This document shows, piece by piece, positions 36,028 through 47,789 of a DNA stretch of 64,000 nucleotides; positions within the stretch are counted from its first letter, which is position 1, and every line of letters begins with the position of its first letter. Source of the stretch: Metallyticus violacea. Taxonomy: Eukaryota; Arthropoda; Insecta; Mantodea; Metallyticidae. The position numbers and the translations under genes were made by a program. Location of the stretch: contig CM060842.1 in assembly GCA_030762175.1 (NCBI GenBank), positions 44,946,001 through 45,010,000 of the forward strand. The letters are read 5' to 3'. The notes beneath the pieces are model-generated. The model was not told where the DNA came from. It did no database searches and saw only the letters and a program-made list of their open reading frames with translations.

Positions 36028-36965
36028 AACAGTGGCGGCTCGTTGCCCCAATAGAAGGGTGGGCTAGGTGCATACCCAAATGGCGTGAGGGAAGGTCTCT
36101 TTTATCAAGACTTATATTCCTTCCCAACATTCTCTCATAACTGCAGCGCCATCGTACGTTTGTACCATAACTTCTGCTTTATATGGAACTCTTTTAATTC
36201 CCTCTTAAATACGCCTCCTGCGGTCAATTTAGAAGCAATGAATGTTATGAATCTTTCAACCGGATTTCCTATTGATGTATCGTAATATCACAACAAGTTG
36301 TGACTGCATGAAATATCTGTCGTTTCATGTACAGAAACGAACTTTGTCCTTTTTCTTTTCTAACCTCATTCATATGGACAAGCCAAATTTCTCATTTCAC
36401 ACGCTGTCACCCAACATGTCTTTTCAAACCATGACATAAAAGAATTCTTAATTTTGTGCAGTCTATCTGAGTAAGCTCTTATAGCTTTCGGTTGATGAAG
36501 TCCAAATCATTTCACTTCTAACTTAACAGTTAAACTTAGATGCAAAAATGAAGTCTTCAATAAAAGTCCAGTTTTTTCATTGCCCAAAACAGATACGATT
36601 TTTGTAACTTAACAGATAACACTAACAGTCAACTTTTTATTGACAAACAGTGAAAAAGCTACCCAATTTCGAATACAGTGCGAAAACAATCCCTAGTCAG
36701 TCATGGGTGGTGTCAGTAACCCTTCAACATTCAGTTCCTAAGAAAAGAGAGAATACCAAGTGCTGGCCATTGGCCGTCTTCCTGTTAGCCTAAGTGACTG
36801 GAGAAATAAGCACGATAAAGGCTAATAAATCTTAGAGGAAGACACATAAGTTCTTGCAAATCTTTTCTCGCCCATGAAGGTATAAGTTTAAAGCATAAAA
36901 TTTGCCGGGCTAGCCCCTGAATTCCCTCTCTAACGGGGCACCCGCATGCCTCCGCTACTACACTA
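36028..36965 (-). pseudogene. hAT-superfamily transposon relic
   Basis: The minus strand carries the landmark blocks of a ZMYM/DUF4371-type hAT transposase. HETTDIS is near 36325-36305 (family LDETTDIS, with the catalytic Asp replaced by His in this frame), followed after a stop by DTSIGNPVERFITFI near 36290-36245. After a frameshift comes TYDGAAVM near 36160-36137 (family CYDGAAVMSG). The left end, from CAGTGGCGGCTCGTTGCCCC at about 36028, looks like an hAT terminal repeat. The right end near 36900-36965 in reverse complement has a loosely similar TAGCGGAGGCATGCGGGTGC and CCCGTTAGAGAGGG. The C-terminal dimerisation region is missing, so it is an internally deleted dead copy. Confidence 0.75.
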
Positions 36966-37339
36966 GAGGGGCAATACGCTTATTGCGTTACATACAATTA
37001 AGAACTAATCGGTTATACATAACTGTTTTCTTGTATCTTCTGTTTTAAAAGTTGACCAGTAACATAGAAAATGGTAAATAATTGTGGCCTTATCTTTGTG
37101 AGGACCGGGGTCCATTTGACCCTTATTGAAGACCGCCTGCTAGATAAGTTTGTACATATAGATGTAATGAGCTGGAGATGGGAAACGGAGAATCTTGTTC
37201 TTCTGGTAAACAGACGACTTGATTTGGATTGAATTAGACTGATAGGGGCAGAGGAGGAATTTTCGGTACATCACAATGTTCGAGAGCTGGCCATTTGTAC
37301 CTGCGCCTCCAGTGGGGACACTTCCGTCGGAAAGGCATT
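36966..37339. other. No recognisable gene
   Basis: Nothing identifiable. It may include the outer part of the repeat that starts at about 37340. Confidence 0.4.
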
Positions 37340-37490
37340 TAAGGGTCGTTTACATTTCAGACGCAGGGGCAAAAACTTTCCCAAGTGCAAACCACCGTCA
37401 CACCGCACTAGTCCCCCGCGCCTGGCCCTCTCGACCCTGCAACAGAATCGCTGGGGTGAAATGAAATGAAATAAAATGAGAGAGCGGAGA
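37340..37490 (-). mobile_element. Fragment of the third interspersed repeat family
   Basis: About 130 bp align by eye to 21740-21870: ATTTCAGACGCAGGGGCAAA, CTTTCCCAAGTGCAAACC, CACACCGCACTAGTCCCC and GAAATAAAATGAGAGAGCGG correspond in order to blocks there. The tRNA-like head seen in the other copy was not found here. Confidence 0.55.
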
Positions 37491-38469
37491 ATACCGCCAC
37501 CACAAATCCCAAGCGCCACCATGCACGTAACCAACAGCTCATTGCTCTTCATTTGTTTTGTGAATGCTCTCTGCAGATCCGAAGACGTGAATCTCATCAA
37601 TAATAATATTGAAAATGAGCTGTTTAAATGAGTTAAGCAAATGACTTCCCCTTTAAGCCTCTGTTTATTATTGTTGTTTTCACTTTTGCTTGCTATATAT
37701 CTAAAGTTGGAACGAAACGATAACTCTTTTTACTTAGCAAAAATAAATACTCACCTTGACCCTTAATGAGCAATGGGCTTAGACGGAAAGGGTAGCCTGC
37801 TCAATTCTTTAAATGTTTGACTATGGAGACGTCTACAGACCTGTGTATCAATATCCGTTGATGACGCACAACAACTAAAGGAGCATGTATTCAATGCGTC
37901 TCATCAGATAAGATAGAGAGCAGTAATATATTTTAGTAAGAGTGAATGATTCTCTGATATGTATAGTCTGGCTATCAGAAGAAGGAAGCGAAAGGAATGT
38001 GCTACGTAAATATTAGCGCTGTTGTAAGATACTCACCCATGGTTAAAAGTCCAGCGGCGTGCAAGATCTGAATCTGATCGCTTAACATGTGACAATAAGT
38101 ATCCGACATACAGTCTCTTTTTACAGGTAAACAGTTCAATCCTGTGTTGCACTTCAGCCCGCCCTTGCCTTCTGATAGCCAGACAGTAGTTAACATACAT
38201 TATAAGGGCTGATTCCTTGATCTAGTGTACAGTGTTCCTGGCTGCTGTCTGAAAGGTCTCGGATTGGATACCTAATTGTCTAAGTTAGGGAGGTCTATCC
38301 TCATTAGGACAATTGGGAGCAGCGTTTCAGAGAGGTGGCGTCCTTTGAAGGCGATCGGCAGGGTGTTGGTATACTGTTCATATGCCCATCTGCAATACTG
38401 CCCTCTACGATAATATCGAAAGAGGGAGATAGAGCGGTCGCTGCGGTCGACCAAGTCTTATGAGTGTTT
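37491..38469. other. No recognisable gene
   Basis: Mixed composition; the short open frames on the minus strand at 38002-38196 and 38272-38454 have no recognisable motif. Confidence 0.45.
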
Positions 38470-38530
38470 AATTTCCGGTCCCTCTATTGAGGCATCACAG
38501 GCGGTAGACATTAATGATCAATGATGAACA
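38470..38530 (-). mobile_element. SINE family A 3'-end fragment
   Basis: ATTGAGGCATCACAGGCGGT then AGACATTAATGATC and ATGATGAACATG match the reverse complement of the family A 3' end (family ACTGAGGCACCACAGGCGGT, GGACACTGATGATACATG). The body is not seen next to it. An 18-bp match to the reversed head (CCACCTCGGTCACCCGTG) at 38811-38828 hints at a highly diverged or rearranged copy. Confidence 0.55.
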
Positions 38531-39914
38531 TGTGCTACCATAGATGCGAAGTTGACTTAGCATCAACCATGCAGTGTAAATAAACGTTAACTTTGCCTAG
38601 TGTTCCGCTGTAAACAACAGCATGTTTCTGCATTGTAGCTGCAAACACTAACCCCCTCTCTCTTACGTAATATGCCTCACTTGTGCTGATACTTTGTTAG
38701 CGAAGGAATTGTTCCACCTGTATTGATAATACAAGGAATTAATTATTAATGTGGCAAAGGAATTTTATTTAGAAAGCAAGCGTTCAGGGTACCTCAAAGA
38801 GGACAGTCTACCACCTCGGTCACCCGTGTCGATAATAAATAATAATAATAAAATGTAACATACCGTTTAATGGTTATGTATAAAGTCTTCGTTTTGCTGG
38901 CTAATCAGGTATTAATTTAGCCATCAGCCACTTTGAACATTTTCTTTTATGGCGATTACTAAAACAGTAGTTATTGTTTAATATAAATAATAATTAAATG
39001 AAATTTAAAAAAATGCGTGTTAACAGTTCTGACAGCACGGCATCGTTTTTCTCGATCCTTTCGCGTTTTTTTTTCTTTCCATTTTTCTATTTATATTTTA
39101 ATTAATTACGCAGCGTTATTTAGGTACCATTAGCTTTTGTTAGGGACTGTAGCTTTCCTCCCTAACCTGTAGTCCCCTTACAGTCATATTGTTAAGTAAA
39201 CATGCGCCAGAATGAGAGAAGCGGATTTTGTCAGCATATGAAACACAACAAGAAATAATGCGCTGCAGGAACACAAACTGTAAAATTCATATAGTGCCTG
39301 AAGTTTTGTACATTGCTCAGGAAATCTCTCTTTCTCTCCCTCACACACACAAGCACACCTTCACATACATATAAGTATAATACACCAGACAACTTTAATT
39401 TGCCAATTTGAAAATACGTTTAAGCATAAACTAAGGAATGCACGTTAGGATTTGCCCTCCTCCCTTCCCATGATTTCCAGGTAAGTTCTCTTTAATATAC
39501 TATCGTCATTCATATGTTTTTATCAAATTATTAGACACCGAGGCCAAAATATTAAGGAAAGAGCTGTAATTGAATTTGCAGAAACGAGTTCAGGGTTTCC
39601 AATATAAATCATCTGTTGAGGAAATTACAGTTCGCTCTCCCTCGGAGAAAGGTTACGTTCTATAGTGCGGCATTTTGGTGGTGAAAAGAACCTTAGGAAA
39701 TTTTCTTGATGTCAAAATAATATCTGGCGTCACGAAATAGATTTATATTCAAACGATTCCAGTGGCTAAACTTTCTAAAATTATGATCGAGTATTAAAAT
39801 GGATAGACGACAGAATGCGTTATGTTCAGAGAAGAGTACAATGAACGGAATATAAATAATATATTATATTCCTGTGTGAATTTCAAGAGTCTGCCTATGT
39901 CTGTGTTTGACCTC
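38531..39914. other. No recognisable gene
   Basis: AT-rich with short (AAT) and (CA) runs (38834, 39346). No motif was recognised. Confidence 0.45.
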
Positions 39915-39988
39915 CACGGATGGCCGAGGTCGTTAAGGCGCGGCCTCGTGAGCGGTAGTTCTGGGGTTTGATTCCCACCAGGACCGTA
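39915..39988 (+). mobile_element. SINE family A, tRNA-like head only
   Basis: CCACGGATGGCCGAGGTCGT, AAGGCGCGGCCTCGTGAGCG and GGGTTTGATTCCCACCAGGA are present, but the sequence leaves the family immediately after CCAGGACCGT. The body and tail are absent, unusual because SINE truncation normally removes the 5' end. Confidence 0.88.
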
Positions 39989-40901
39989 GCTACATTTAAA
40001 ATCTGAGCGAAACCTTGCAACAGCGGTCGGCAATTGAATAAGTAGGAATCGAAGTAGAGTTCTATTATACATTAATGAGATATTGTGTAAAGCTCATGTT
40101 GCTATTTAACACATGAAATATAGTGTTGAGCAATGCAAAAATGGAAAGTCATCGAGAATTTTCAATTTGAACCTATTGCTAAAATTTAGATTAATTATCT
40201 GTTTGTTGTGTTTTGGCTGATTTTTTTTTTTTTTTTTTTTTTTTTTTACATTATAAACGATTGTGTTATATTTATATTTTACAACTTTCGTTCTTTCTGA
40301 AAGTGCACTTTTGTTTAATTTGGACATAATAATTTTGAACATTATTTGATAGCTTATTTCAGCCTCTATTTTCATCGTTTTAGTATCTAAATATCTGTAT
40401 TGGATATAGTGATGCCAATGATACTATTTCAAAAGCTTCCGCAGTGACCGGAATCAACTCTCCGTAAATTATAGTGCCGAGCAAACTTTAGCGAAAGACA
40501 GTTAGACGGGGAATTCTTGTTTCTGAATCCTAAGAGAAGTGATAGGCAGAGACCAAATACTCGTGGAATTTAGTCTGTTACAGCACACGCAGCATCTCTT
40601 GAGATCACAACAAGTTGATCCAAAATGTGAAATTGAATATGAACTTCGTTTCAACACTCGTATGACCGAGATAAATTAACGTGATTATTGCACATGAGGG
40701 ATATCATTGTTGTAGCAATAATGTAAAATAACAAGCTCTATGCATTGTGCCGAAGGTAAATGAAACATGGCGGGCTAACAGCTGACACCATGCATATTCA
40801 TCATATTTTGCGTCTACTTTGGACAGGGCCATGTTCCATTCAAACCTGGACAAATGCGAAGAGATTTTTAACTGTTTGTCCCCCCCTTTTTTCCGGCGAG
40901 G

Positions 40902-40952
<51 letters not shown>

Positions 40953-42261
40953 GCAGAGAAATGTACATGGGGTTGAAATGCTGAATATTTATTGGAAGTC
41001 ACAACGGTGTCACATGCAATAAGAGCTGAAGCTTGTTACAATGTGTCACACACAGTAATTGATTTCTGGCTCAAAACTTTTTCTGATGGGGAAGAAACAC
41101 TCTGAACGAAGTCGATACAGCAATAGTGTTAAGGCTTTCTCCAAACAAACCAGCTTGTCTGTGAGTTACAGAGTACACGCCCCAGACCTTGCGGTTGTCA
41201 CGGAATGCTAATCCTTTTTATAGAGCGTGCATAAATCAGCACACGGGAGAACTAACAGCACACGCAGTTTGCTTTAACCCAGGAGAATTTTTCTCTTGTT
41301 CACTCACTTTCAACTAAAAAGAGTCAAGTTGAAAAAATAGCGTTTTGTGAATATCTATGCAATATAATGAGGATTTGAATTCCAACTCTTGTATCTGGCT
41401 CATATTATTGAACGTGGAAAGCATAAAGATAGCATCATCCTCAGAATAAAATTTAAAGTATTTCTAAATATTAACTGCAAAATAGTACTGTGCTAGTTAA
41501 ACTCGCGGGTATAAAACAGCATTTAACTATAATATTTTATTATGTAAACTGAGTCTTTGGGGCTGTAAGGGCGTGGTCCAATGAATTTCTTCTCTTTTAT
41601 CTTCCCAAACGTTTCGTCAACGACTGTGGTGGATATTACGACGTGATCTTCTTTGAGACAAGGCAGTGACTGATTCATTAAAGTTACCCTTAAAGCGCGC
41701 TAATATCTGGAGCTGCATTCCCGAGCGACTACGGAAAGAGCCGAACTCCTCAATGCCGAAAGGCATGGAAAGGAACGGGACTAGAGCCACAACGAAAATG
41801 AAAAGTGCATCCGCTTGTAACAGTATAAACGTTGCATATATTCTTACTTTGTTAAACGTAACCTATGCGTTGCCCTTTCTGGCTGCAATATGTTGTTCCT
41901 TATTACAAAACTCACCTTTTCACTTTTTACCACTCGTTGTCTTATTGGAATTCGCAATTAATTTACACACGCGCGCGCGCGAACCTTAGCGCTAACCTCG
42001 GGCAAATCCTAGAAACCAGTAAACCCAGTGGTTTGCAGCGGCGAGCTACGGCCTGACGACTTAGGCTCGTCTCCTTTTCATAAATATAAATTGATAGGAG
42101 AGTCTGTACACTAAGTAGGGGGTAAATCATTGTAATGGTGAAAAATCTCCTTTGACTTCAGCAGAAAAAATGTTTCGTAAATATAAATTTATAACGGATT
42201 TTGTAGGTGATACTGTTAGCGAGTAAATCATTATAATGATGGTATTAAAAAAAAAAACTTC
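39989..42261. other. No recognisable gene; T run and TG microsatellite
   Basis: It contains a 25-T run at 40223-40247, a (TG)n array at 40903-40950 and a short (CG) run at about 41971. A GC-balanced patch at 41560-42060 has overlapping plus-strand frames without identifiable domains. Confidence 0.5.
40903..40950. repeat. (TG)n microsatellite
   Basis: Twenty-four TG units, uninterrupted. Confidence 0.96.
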
Positions 42262-42335
42262 AGAGCATTAGGATTCTAACGCGTTACCTTCAGAGAATTC
42301 AACGCTCTAATCATCTGATTAGAGATCTGATATCT
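42262..42335 (-). mobile_element. tRNA-like head, probably of another SINE
   Basis: In reverse complement, CAGATGATTAGAGCGTTGAA resembles the A-box/D-arm (cf. TCAGTTGGTTAGAGCG), and GTTAGAATCCTAATGC the B-box/T-arm of a tRNA; an A run follows. The arms are imperfect, so it is not a working tRNA gene. Confidence 0.4.
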
Positions 42336-43185
42336 AATCATTATGTTAACACGCTTTCGCGTTTGAAAGCCTAACCATCTACCTTATCTGTGGAACACTA
42401 CCTTTGGCTTTCTCCGCTGCCTCTCGGAACTGACTAAACTGGAGCTCCAGATATGTGTACACTTTAAGGATAAGTCTCATTGATGGAATTGGTGCGGTAT
42501 ATAAATGGAGACTGTAAAACAGAGCTCTGATTGGTTCTCTTGGCTTAGGGGATTGGATCTATGCTGGAGCTCCTGGGTGTTTCAAATGGTACGTGGTTGC
42601 TGATTTGTTCGCGCAGTTTATTATTCTTGGTATTTTGCAAGGCCGAATACCATGCTGAATGCAATATCAGAGCTTCTTCTTTTCTATTAAGTTATGCTTA
42701 TAAATTTCAATTGTCTCCCGGGGTAAGCGAGGATGATAATGAGATGTATATTTTACGCTCTCCGTCAAATAGAAAAGCATGCTCAACGACGACCGATTTG
42801 TCTGTCTGACCTAGGAGACAACGTCTCTTGCGTTCTGTAAGATATGTATTAATGCTACGCTGTGTGGTGCCACACGAGTATGGTATTCTATAAACATCAG
42901 CTGAGGCAAGTGGTTTCCTTATGTCCTTTGTGGAGCCTAAGTATTTCTTAACTTTTTTGTCGGCTTAAAAACTGTCTATGTATGTCGTCAAAGTACCTTG
43001 GAGAAGCGGTCTATGACATTTTTCAGAAACGGAAGATAAACTGTTCCCTTCTTCTTAGACACAAAGTGGCATACTGTTTTGTATTCTTTCTAGGATGTAG
43101 GGATATAATTTTGTATATTCATAAAAAATACAAGTGACTGACCGCTCAATGGATACAAAATTATTCTTAATACCACTGACCGCTT
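42336..43185. other. No recognisable gene
   Basis: Mixed composition; the 82-aa open frame at 42561-42809 has no recognisable motif. Confidence 0.45.
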
Positions 43186-43475
43186 GTTGATTTGGTTTAT
43201 TTACGAACGCTCTTTAACATCTCAGGTCATCAGCGTCTCATTCAATTCATGGCGTGAAACGGCCGACAAATTTTGCTCAGAGACCTCTTCTTTCATGTTT
43301 GTGGTTCTTTTATATGCCGTAAATCTACGACATGGGTGGGGCTTTACTTCCCTTCTGAACGAAGCCATACTTAAAATTTTTACGCTCGAAAAAATTCATA
43401 AATTCTGGCCGGGACTGAACCCGCGATCTTGGGTTTTAGGCAAATATGGTTATCACTAGACTGCCAGAACCGGCT
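43186..43475 (-). mobile_element. SINE family B, minus strand
   Basis: The reverse complement has the eroded head (GGTTCAGTCCCGGCCAG-like B box, AAACCCAAGATCGCGGG), the body with GCTTCGTTCAGAAGGGAAGT and AGAGGTCTCTGAGCAAAATT, and the end GACCTGAGATGTTAAAGAGC. Confidence 0.9.
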
Positions 43476-46192
43476 ACACTGAGTTATGGGCAAGCTTCAG
43501 ATTAAACTATTTCGTTCCTAAAAATCATACAGTAATTTAGGAATAACCGAGTAACTCCACGGTCGAAAACGAGTCATATGCATTTAGAGAGCACTTGCTG
43601 TCAGATCCACATCATGTAAAAACTAGTAAGCAATCGTGCGAAAATGTAATAAGTTATCAAGAACGAATGTTTTAGTCTTCCTAAAGTCGACATTCCTACA
43701 TACAGTTTCCACACCGATAGCTTGGCATGCATTGTCAGTCGCAGTTTGCTGTTACTAGAACATGCATTATTTGTTATTATAACTTAGTCTGCGGTTAATA
43801 GATTAGCATAAGTTAACCCTTTGTGTTATTACAGGCTATGTGCGCCAGTGGTATTTACTACAGTGTGTTAGTGAAGTAAAATTTATTAGTGCATTACATT
43901 GAAAAAATACCGCTAGAATAGAAGGTGAAAATAAAGTCTACAAGAATAATAACGCAACAATTCCTATATATAAGCTAGTAACACTTATTGAAATAAAACT
44001 ATATTATGTATGCTATTGTTGATCAAAGTTGTGTGAGGGGTAATATCCACTCGAGGAACTGACTGGCACAACTTTGGTTATATGTTTGCATGCACAGTAA
44101 TTATCTGTGAGAATGCAGCATGATGCCGACGCGCTTAAGCATTCTTAGATAAGCTCTTTGACGATTTTGTATGCTTATACCGTCATGCTATTTCCAGTGA
44201 CTTTATCAAATATGACACTAATTAATTTACATTTAAAGAGCACTCACTCACTTCCTAAATCCAATTGTTTTAACAACGCGACATTGGGATGTGCTCAGAT
44301 CTTAATCTTCTCTAATCCTTCACATCCTTTTCTCAATCAACAACTAAATATCAAAATAAAACAATTAAATGCTAATTACAATTATAAACCAAGATTAGCA
44401 TTAGTTTATTTAATATCTGGTTTACTTATTTGAACTAATAATCGGCATCCTATCTATAGACGGCCTTATGAGACTGGAACACGTGATCACGTCTCGAAGT
44501 AGAAGGCGGAAGTTAGCTTAATGTTTGAGAACGATAGTGTCTTGTTTCACATGCATGCGCTACCGCCCCCCCCTCCATTCATAAGTTTCTTTGCGCCAAT
44601 TTTAACGTCCCCTCCCAGGGCATATTGCAGAATATTTACATATTTACCTTGATACTAATGTATACACTACTAAAGTATAACTATCGCTATGTTATTCGCT
44701 CTTGTCTGAGCTCTTGATGTTAACCAGCAACTTTGGACCTGCCACTAGCCAGGAACTCACGTGGTCACCGGTGAAAATAAATTGTCCTATCTGTGATGAG
44801 GAGAAATCATGGACACATAGTATACTGGTCGAATGTATAGGTACGCATGAACGGAGGAAACATATTTTCTACCATCCTTTACCTAATCTAAAGGAAGGAG
44901 GACATTCTGGGCTGTATCAGCAGGCAAGGAAGAGGAAGGTAAATTTTTGGTGAAAATGAAACAGGTCATACGAAAACGCAGATAACAGGGGAAAGGGTAA
45001 TCCAGCTGTGTGTGTGTGTGTGTGTGCATGTGTGTGTGTGATATTCCTATTCTTAGTTTTATTAATTATATTTTATTATACATATATTTAACGTTATATT
45101 TTATTATGGAATATCTAATATATTGTATTAATTAAATCAATGTGCGTGCATTATACAATGTTGGATTGTGTGCCAGTTGAGGGTTTATCATAAAGCTGCC
45201 AGTGGAATGATTACACTCCTATTACTAAATTAAAAATTTTTAATACATCTAACCAGAACTCTAATATAACAGAGAAAATAATTCACATTTTATTTAGAAA
45301 TTTAATAAAAAATACACCGTTTTTATAACTACAACAGCCATTCCTTTTTTTTTCCCCCTCCCATTTTTCCGCTTCAGCTCACCAGTACGTGTGTGCTCCA
45401 TTCTCTGTATATTTATGTTTTCATTTTTCCCTGTAATGTTTTCAATACATACACTTTAATTGTACTCTTTTTTTTGCATTTAGTTCTTTTCTTTTTATTG
45501 CAAAACATTTAGACTTCATAAGATTCACAATAAGTACTTTTATGCTCGTGTCGATCTAAACTCTCAATAAAATTACATTTATTAACTGTTATACTACAAC
45601 GTGGTGAATTAATACCGAGAAAAAGGGTGGTAATAGAATGAAACAAGAAGAACAAAATATCTTGAAACGTTATTCTGTATTTCTTACAGATTTAGAATAT
45701 GTTACTATATTGCTTAGTACCTAACAACGTTACTAGATTGAGCTACTGGGGCAGCAAGTGACCTGTGCTAACCCTTGGACTGACATTCAATAACGTCTAT
45801 GCCAAGCAATCATTATAAGAGACCCATTCCTTTTTGTTAACTCGGTGAAAAGATGCAAAGGTACACTTTACTTTTTAGTCCTTGTCATAATGAAATAGTT
45901 TATAATCGATTTTTAACGACTTAAGCCAGCTACTTGAGATGTCAATGATTATGGTTTGTTAATTATGAAGAATGTGTAAACCCAGAAACGAGAAGCCTAA
46001 GGCTTTTTTATATTAAAACTTTGTCCAGACAGCTTGACCCAAGCAGAATTTGTACCTAGATCTGTAGTTTTTGTATGTATAAAGAGGCTACAAAGAATTT
46101 GGGAATAGAAATAGGGTCGAAAAGGAACTAATTAATGGTCTCGAACGCTAGTTGTGATACTGCATACGTTAACTACATATGTACTTTGTACG
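43476..46192. other. No secure gene; possible LINE knuckle at 44760-44860
   Basis: A plus-strand frame at 44702-44953 contains CPICDEEKSWTHSILVEC, a C-x2-C-x8-H-x4-C pattern like the C-terminal knuckle of non-LTR retrotransposons, but no RNase H domain is visible before it. A (TG)n run lies at 45009-45039. Otherwise AT-rich. Confidence 0.4.
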
Positions 46193-47435
46193 GGGGCTAC
46201 TCAATAAATATCATACTTTTTAACATAATATCTTTATCCAGTCTCGTAATTTTCATAATCTTTCTCAAAGTAGTCCCGCTCTGTCCCAGCTTGTCAGTTT
46301 TCAAAGACATGCTGGAAAACATTTTTGATAGGTCCTTCACAATCACCTCCGCAGTTTTTACCGCTGCTTCTAATGATAGAAAATGCCTCCCATGAAGGTT
46401 TTTCTTCAATTTGGGGAAAAGAAAAATTCAGAAAGGGCTAAGTCTGGACTATAGGGTGGATGAAGGATAAGCTTCACATTAATTTTTGTGAAATATTCAG
46501 CAACAGCATTTGCGATGTACGACTGTGCATTATCGTGATGCAGCATCCTGATTGTTGCTTGGAAATGCTACCTTTTTGCATGTGATATGACCTTGCAGAG
46601 TTTCAGGACATCTCTGTAGAGTTTCCCAGTTATAGTTGCGTTTACATTCTGGTGAATCGTTCCTTGAAAATTGGAAAATAAGATGATCATAACATTCTCA
46701 GCAGATGCAACCACTTTTTAGTTTGTTTGTTTGTTTGTTAGTGACCATACAGAGCTTTGCTGTTTGCTTTGTTTCATAAGCAGTGATTAATGTTGAAATA
46801 AACTCCTCATCTTCCTGTAACAACATTTTCAACTGCATGTAAGCCGGTACGCGAACATCCTTTTGTTTGGGAATTAGCAGTCTTGAAGCACAAACACGTC
46901 TCATGTGTCACTTTTCAGATGCCAACTATGGGTAGCATCAGTGAAATTTTCAGAATTTCTGAAAGTGTTGTTACTGTTACTAATTGATTCTTTCCCTCTC
47001 TCAATAGCAGCAGCGGTGTTAATGATTTCTTCCGTAAGAGCACAAACTGGTGTAACGGGCAACCTTCCTTTGAAATGTATTGCCTCCTATCTATAAATCT
47101 TTTAAACTATCTGCGAACTGTGCTATAGAGAACGACAAACTCTCCATAGGCATCCCATAACATTGCATAGCTTTCAGCTGAAGGTTTGTTGAGACGAAAG
47201 CAGAATTTCAGAGCAGCATGTTGTTTGTCGCGTGTCACCTCCATTTTCCTGTAGACGGAGCTGAACATGGTTCAACTTGCACACCTCTCACAGACAAGAA
47301 CCGGGAGTGACAACAGTGAAAATAGTACTACGTATATATTACCTATTAAGCTAACAAAATATTGTAAAGTTAAGTTTTAGCATGAGAAGTTATGCTTGTT
47401 AAATAATTATGATCACCCTTTATTGAACAGCCTTT
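46193..47435 (-). pseudogene. Near full-length mariner transposon, dead
   Basis: The minus-strand frame opens at an ATG at 47268 with MFSSVYRKMEVTRDKQHAAL then FCFRLNKPSAESYAMLWDAY, a clear mariner N-terminus. LLQEDEEFISTLITAYET near 46815 corresponds to the first catalytic-Asp block (family LxDEDPEFLxRxITGDETW), but the GDE residues are lost. LHHDNAQSYIANAVAEYF near 46545 holds the second Asp (HDN), followed by LILHPPYSPDLALSEFF with the third (SPDLALSEF; family SPDLAPCDF, here Glu where Asp is usual). After a frameshift, LFPKLKKNLHGRHFLSLEAA gives the C-terminal block. Terminal sequences GGGGGCTACTCAATAAATAT (46194) and AAGGCTGTTCAATAAAGGGT (reversed, ending at about 47430) are similar and probably the inverted repeats. 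Length about 1.24 kb fits mariner. Confidence 0.92.
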
Positions 47436-47533
47436 GTAGAATACTGAAACAACAATAACTTGCCTTTATAAATAGTTTATTGTGTTAAATACATGTCGTA
47501 ACACTAATTGGTTCAAGTTCACTAATCAATAAA

Positions 47534-47780
47534 GTTCATAAAACTTAACCTACTGTAGTTCTTCGTTCATAAAACTTAACTTACTGCAGTTCATCGTTCA
47601 TAAAACTTAACCTTCTGTAGTTCATCATTCATAAAACTTAACCTACTGTAGTTCATCGTTCATAAAACTTAACCTTCTGTAGTTCATCATTCATAAAACG
47701 TAACCTACTGTAGTTCATTGTTCATAAAACTTAACCTACTGTAGTCCATAGTTCATAAAACTTAACGTACTGTAGTTCTC
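47534..47780. repeat. 31-bp minisatellite, 8 copies
   Basis: Eight head-to-tail copies of a unit beginning GTTCATAAAACTTAACCTAC and ending TGTAGTTCATC, starting at 47534, 47565, 47596, 47627, 47658, 47689, 47720 and 47751 (last copy one base short). Copies 3 and 5 share CCTTCTG while copies 4 and 6 start ATTC and have CCTACTG, an alternating 62-bp pattern. Confidence 0.97.
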
Positions 47781-47789
47781 AAAACGCAT

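Noticed and set aside
44702..44953. A LINE copy
   Set aside because: The C-x2-C-x8-H-x4-C knuckle pattern alone is weak; no RNase H or reverse transcriptase blocks were found upstream, so it is only noted as possible.
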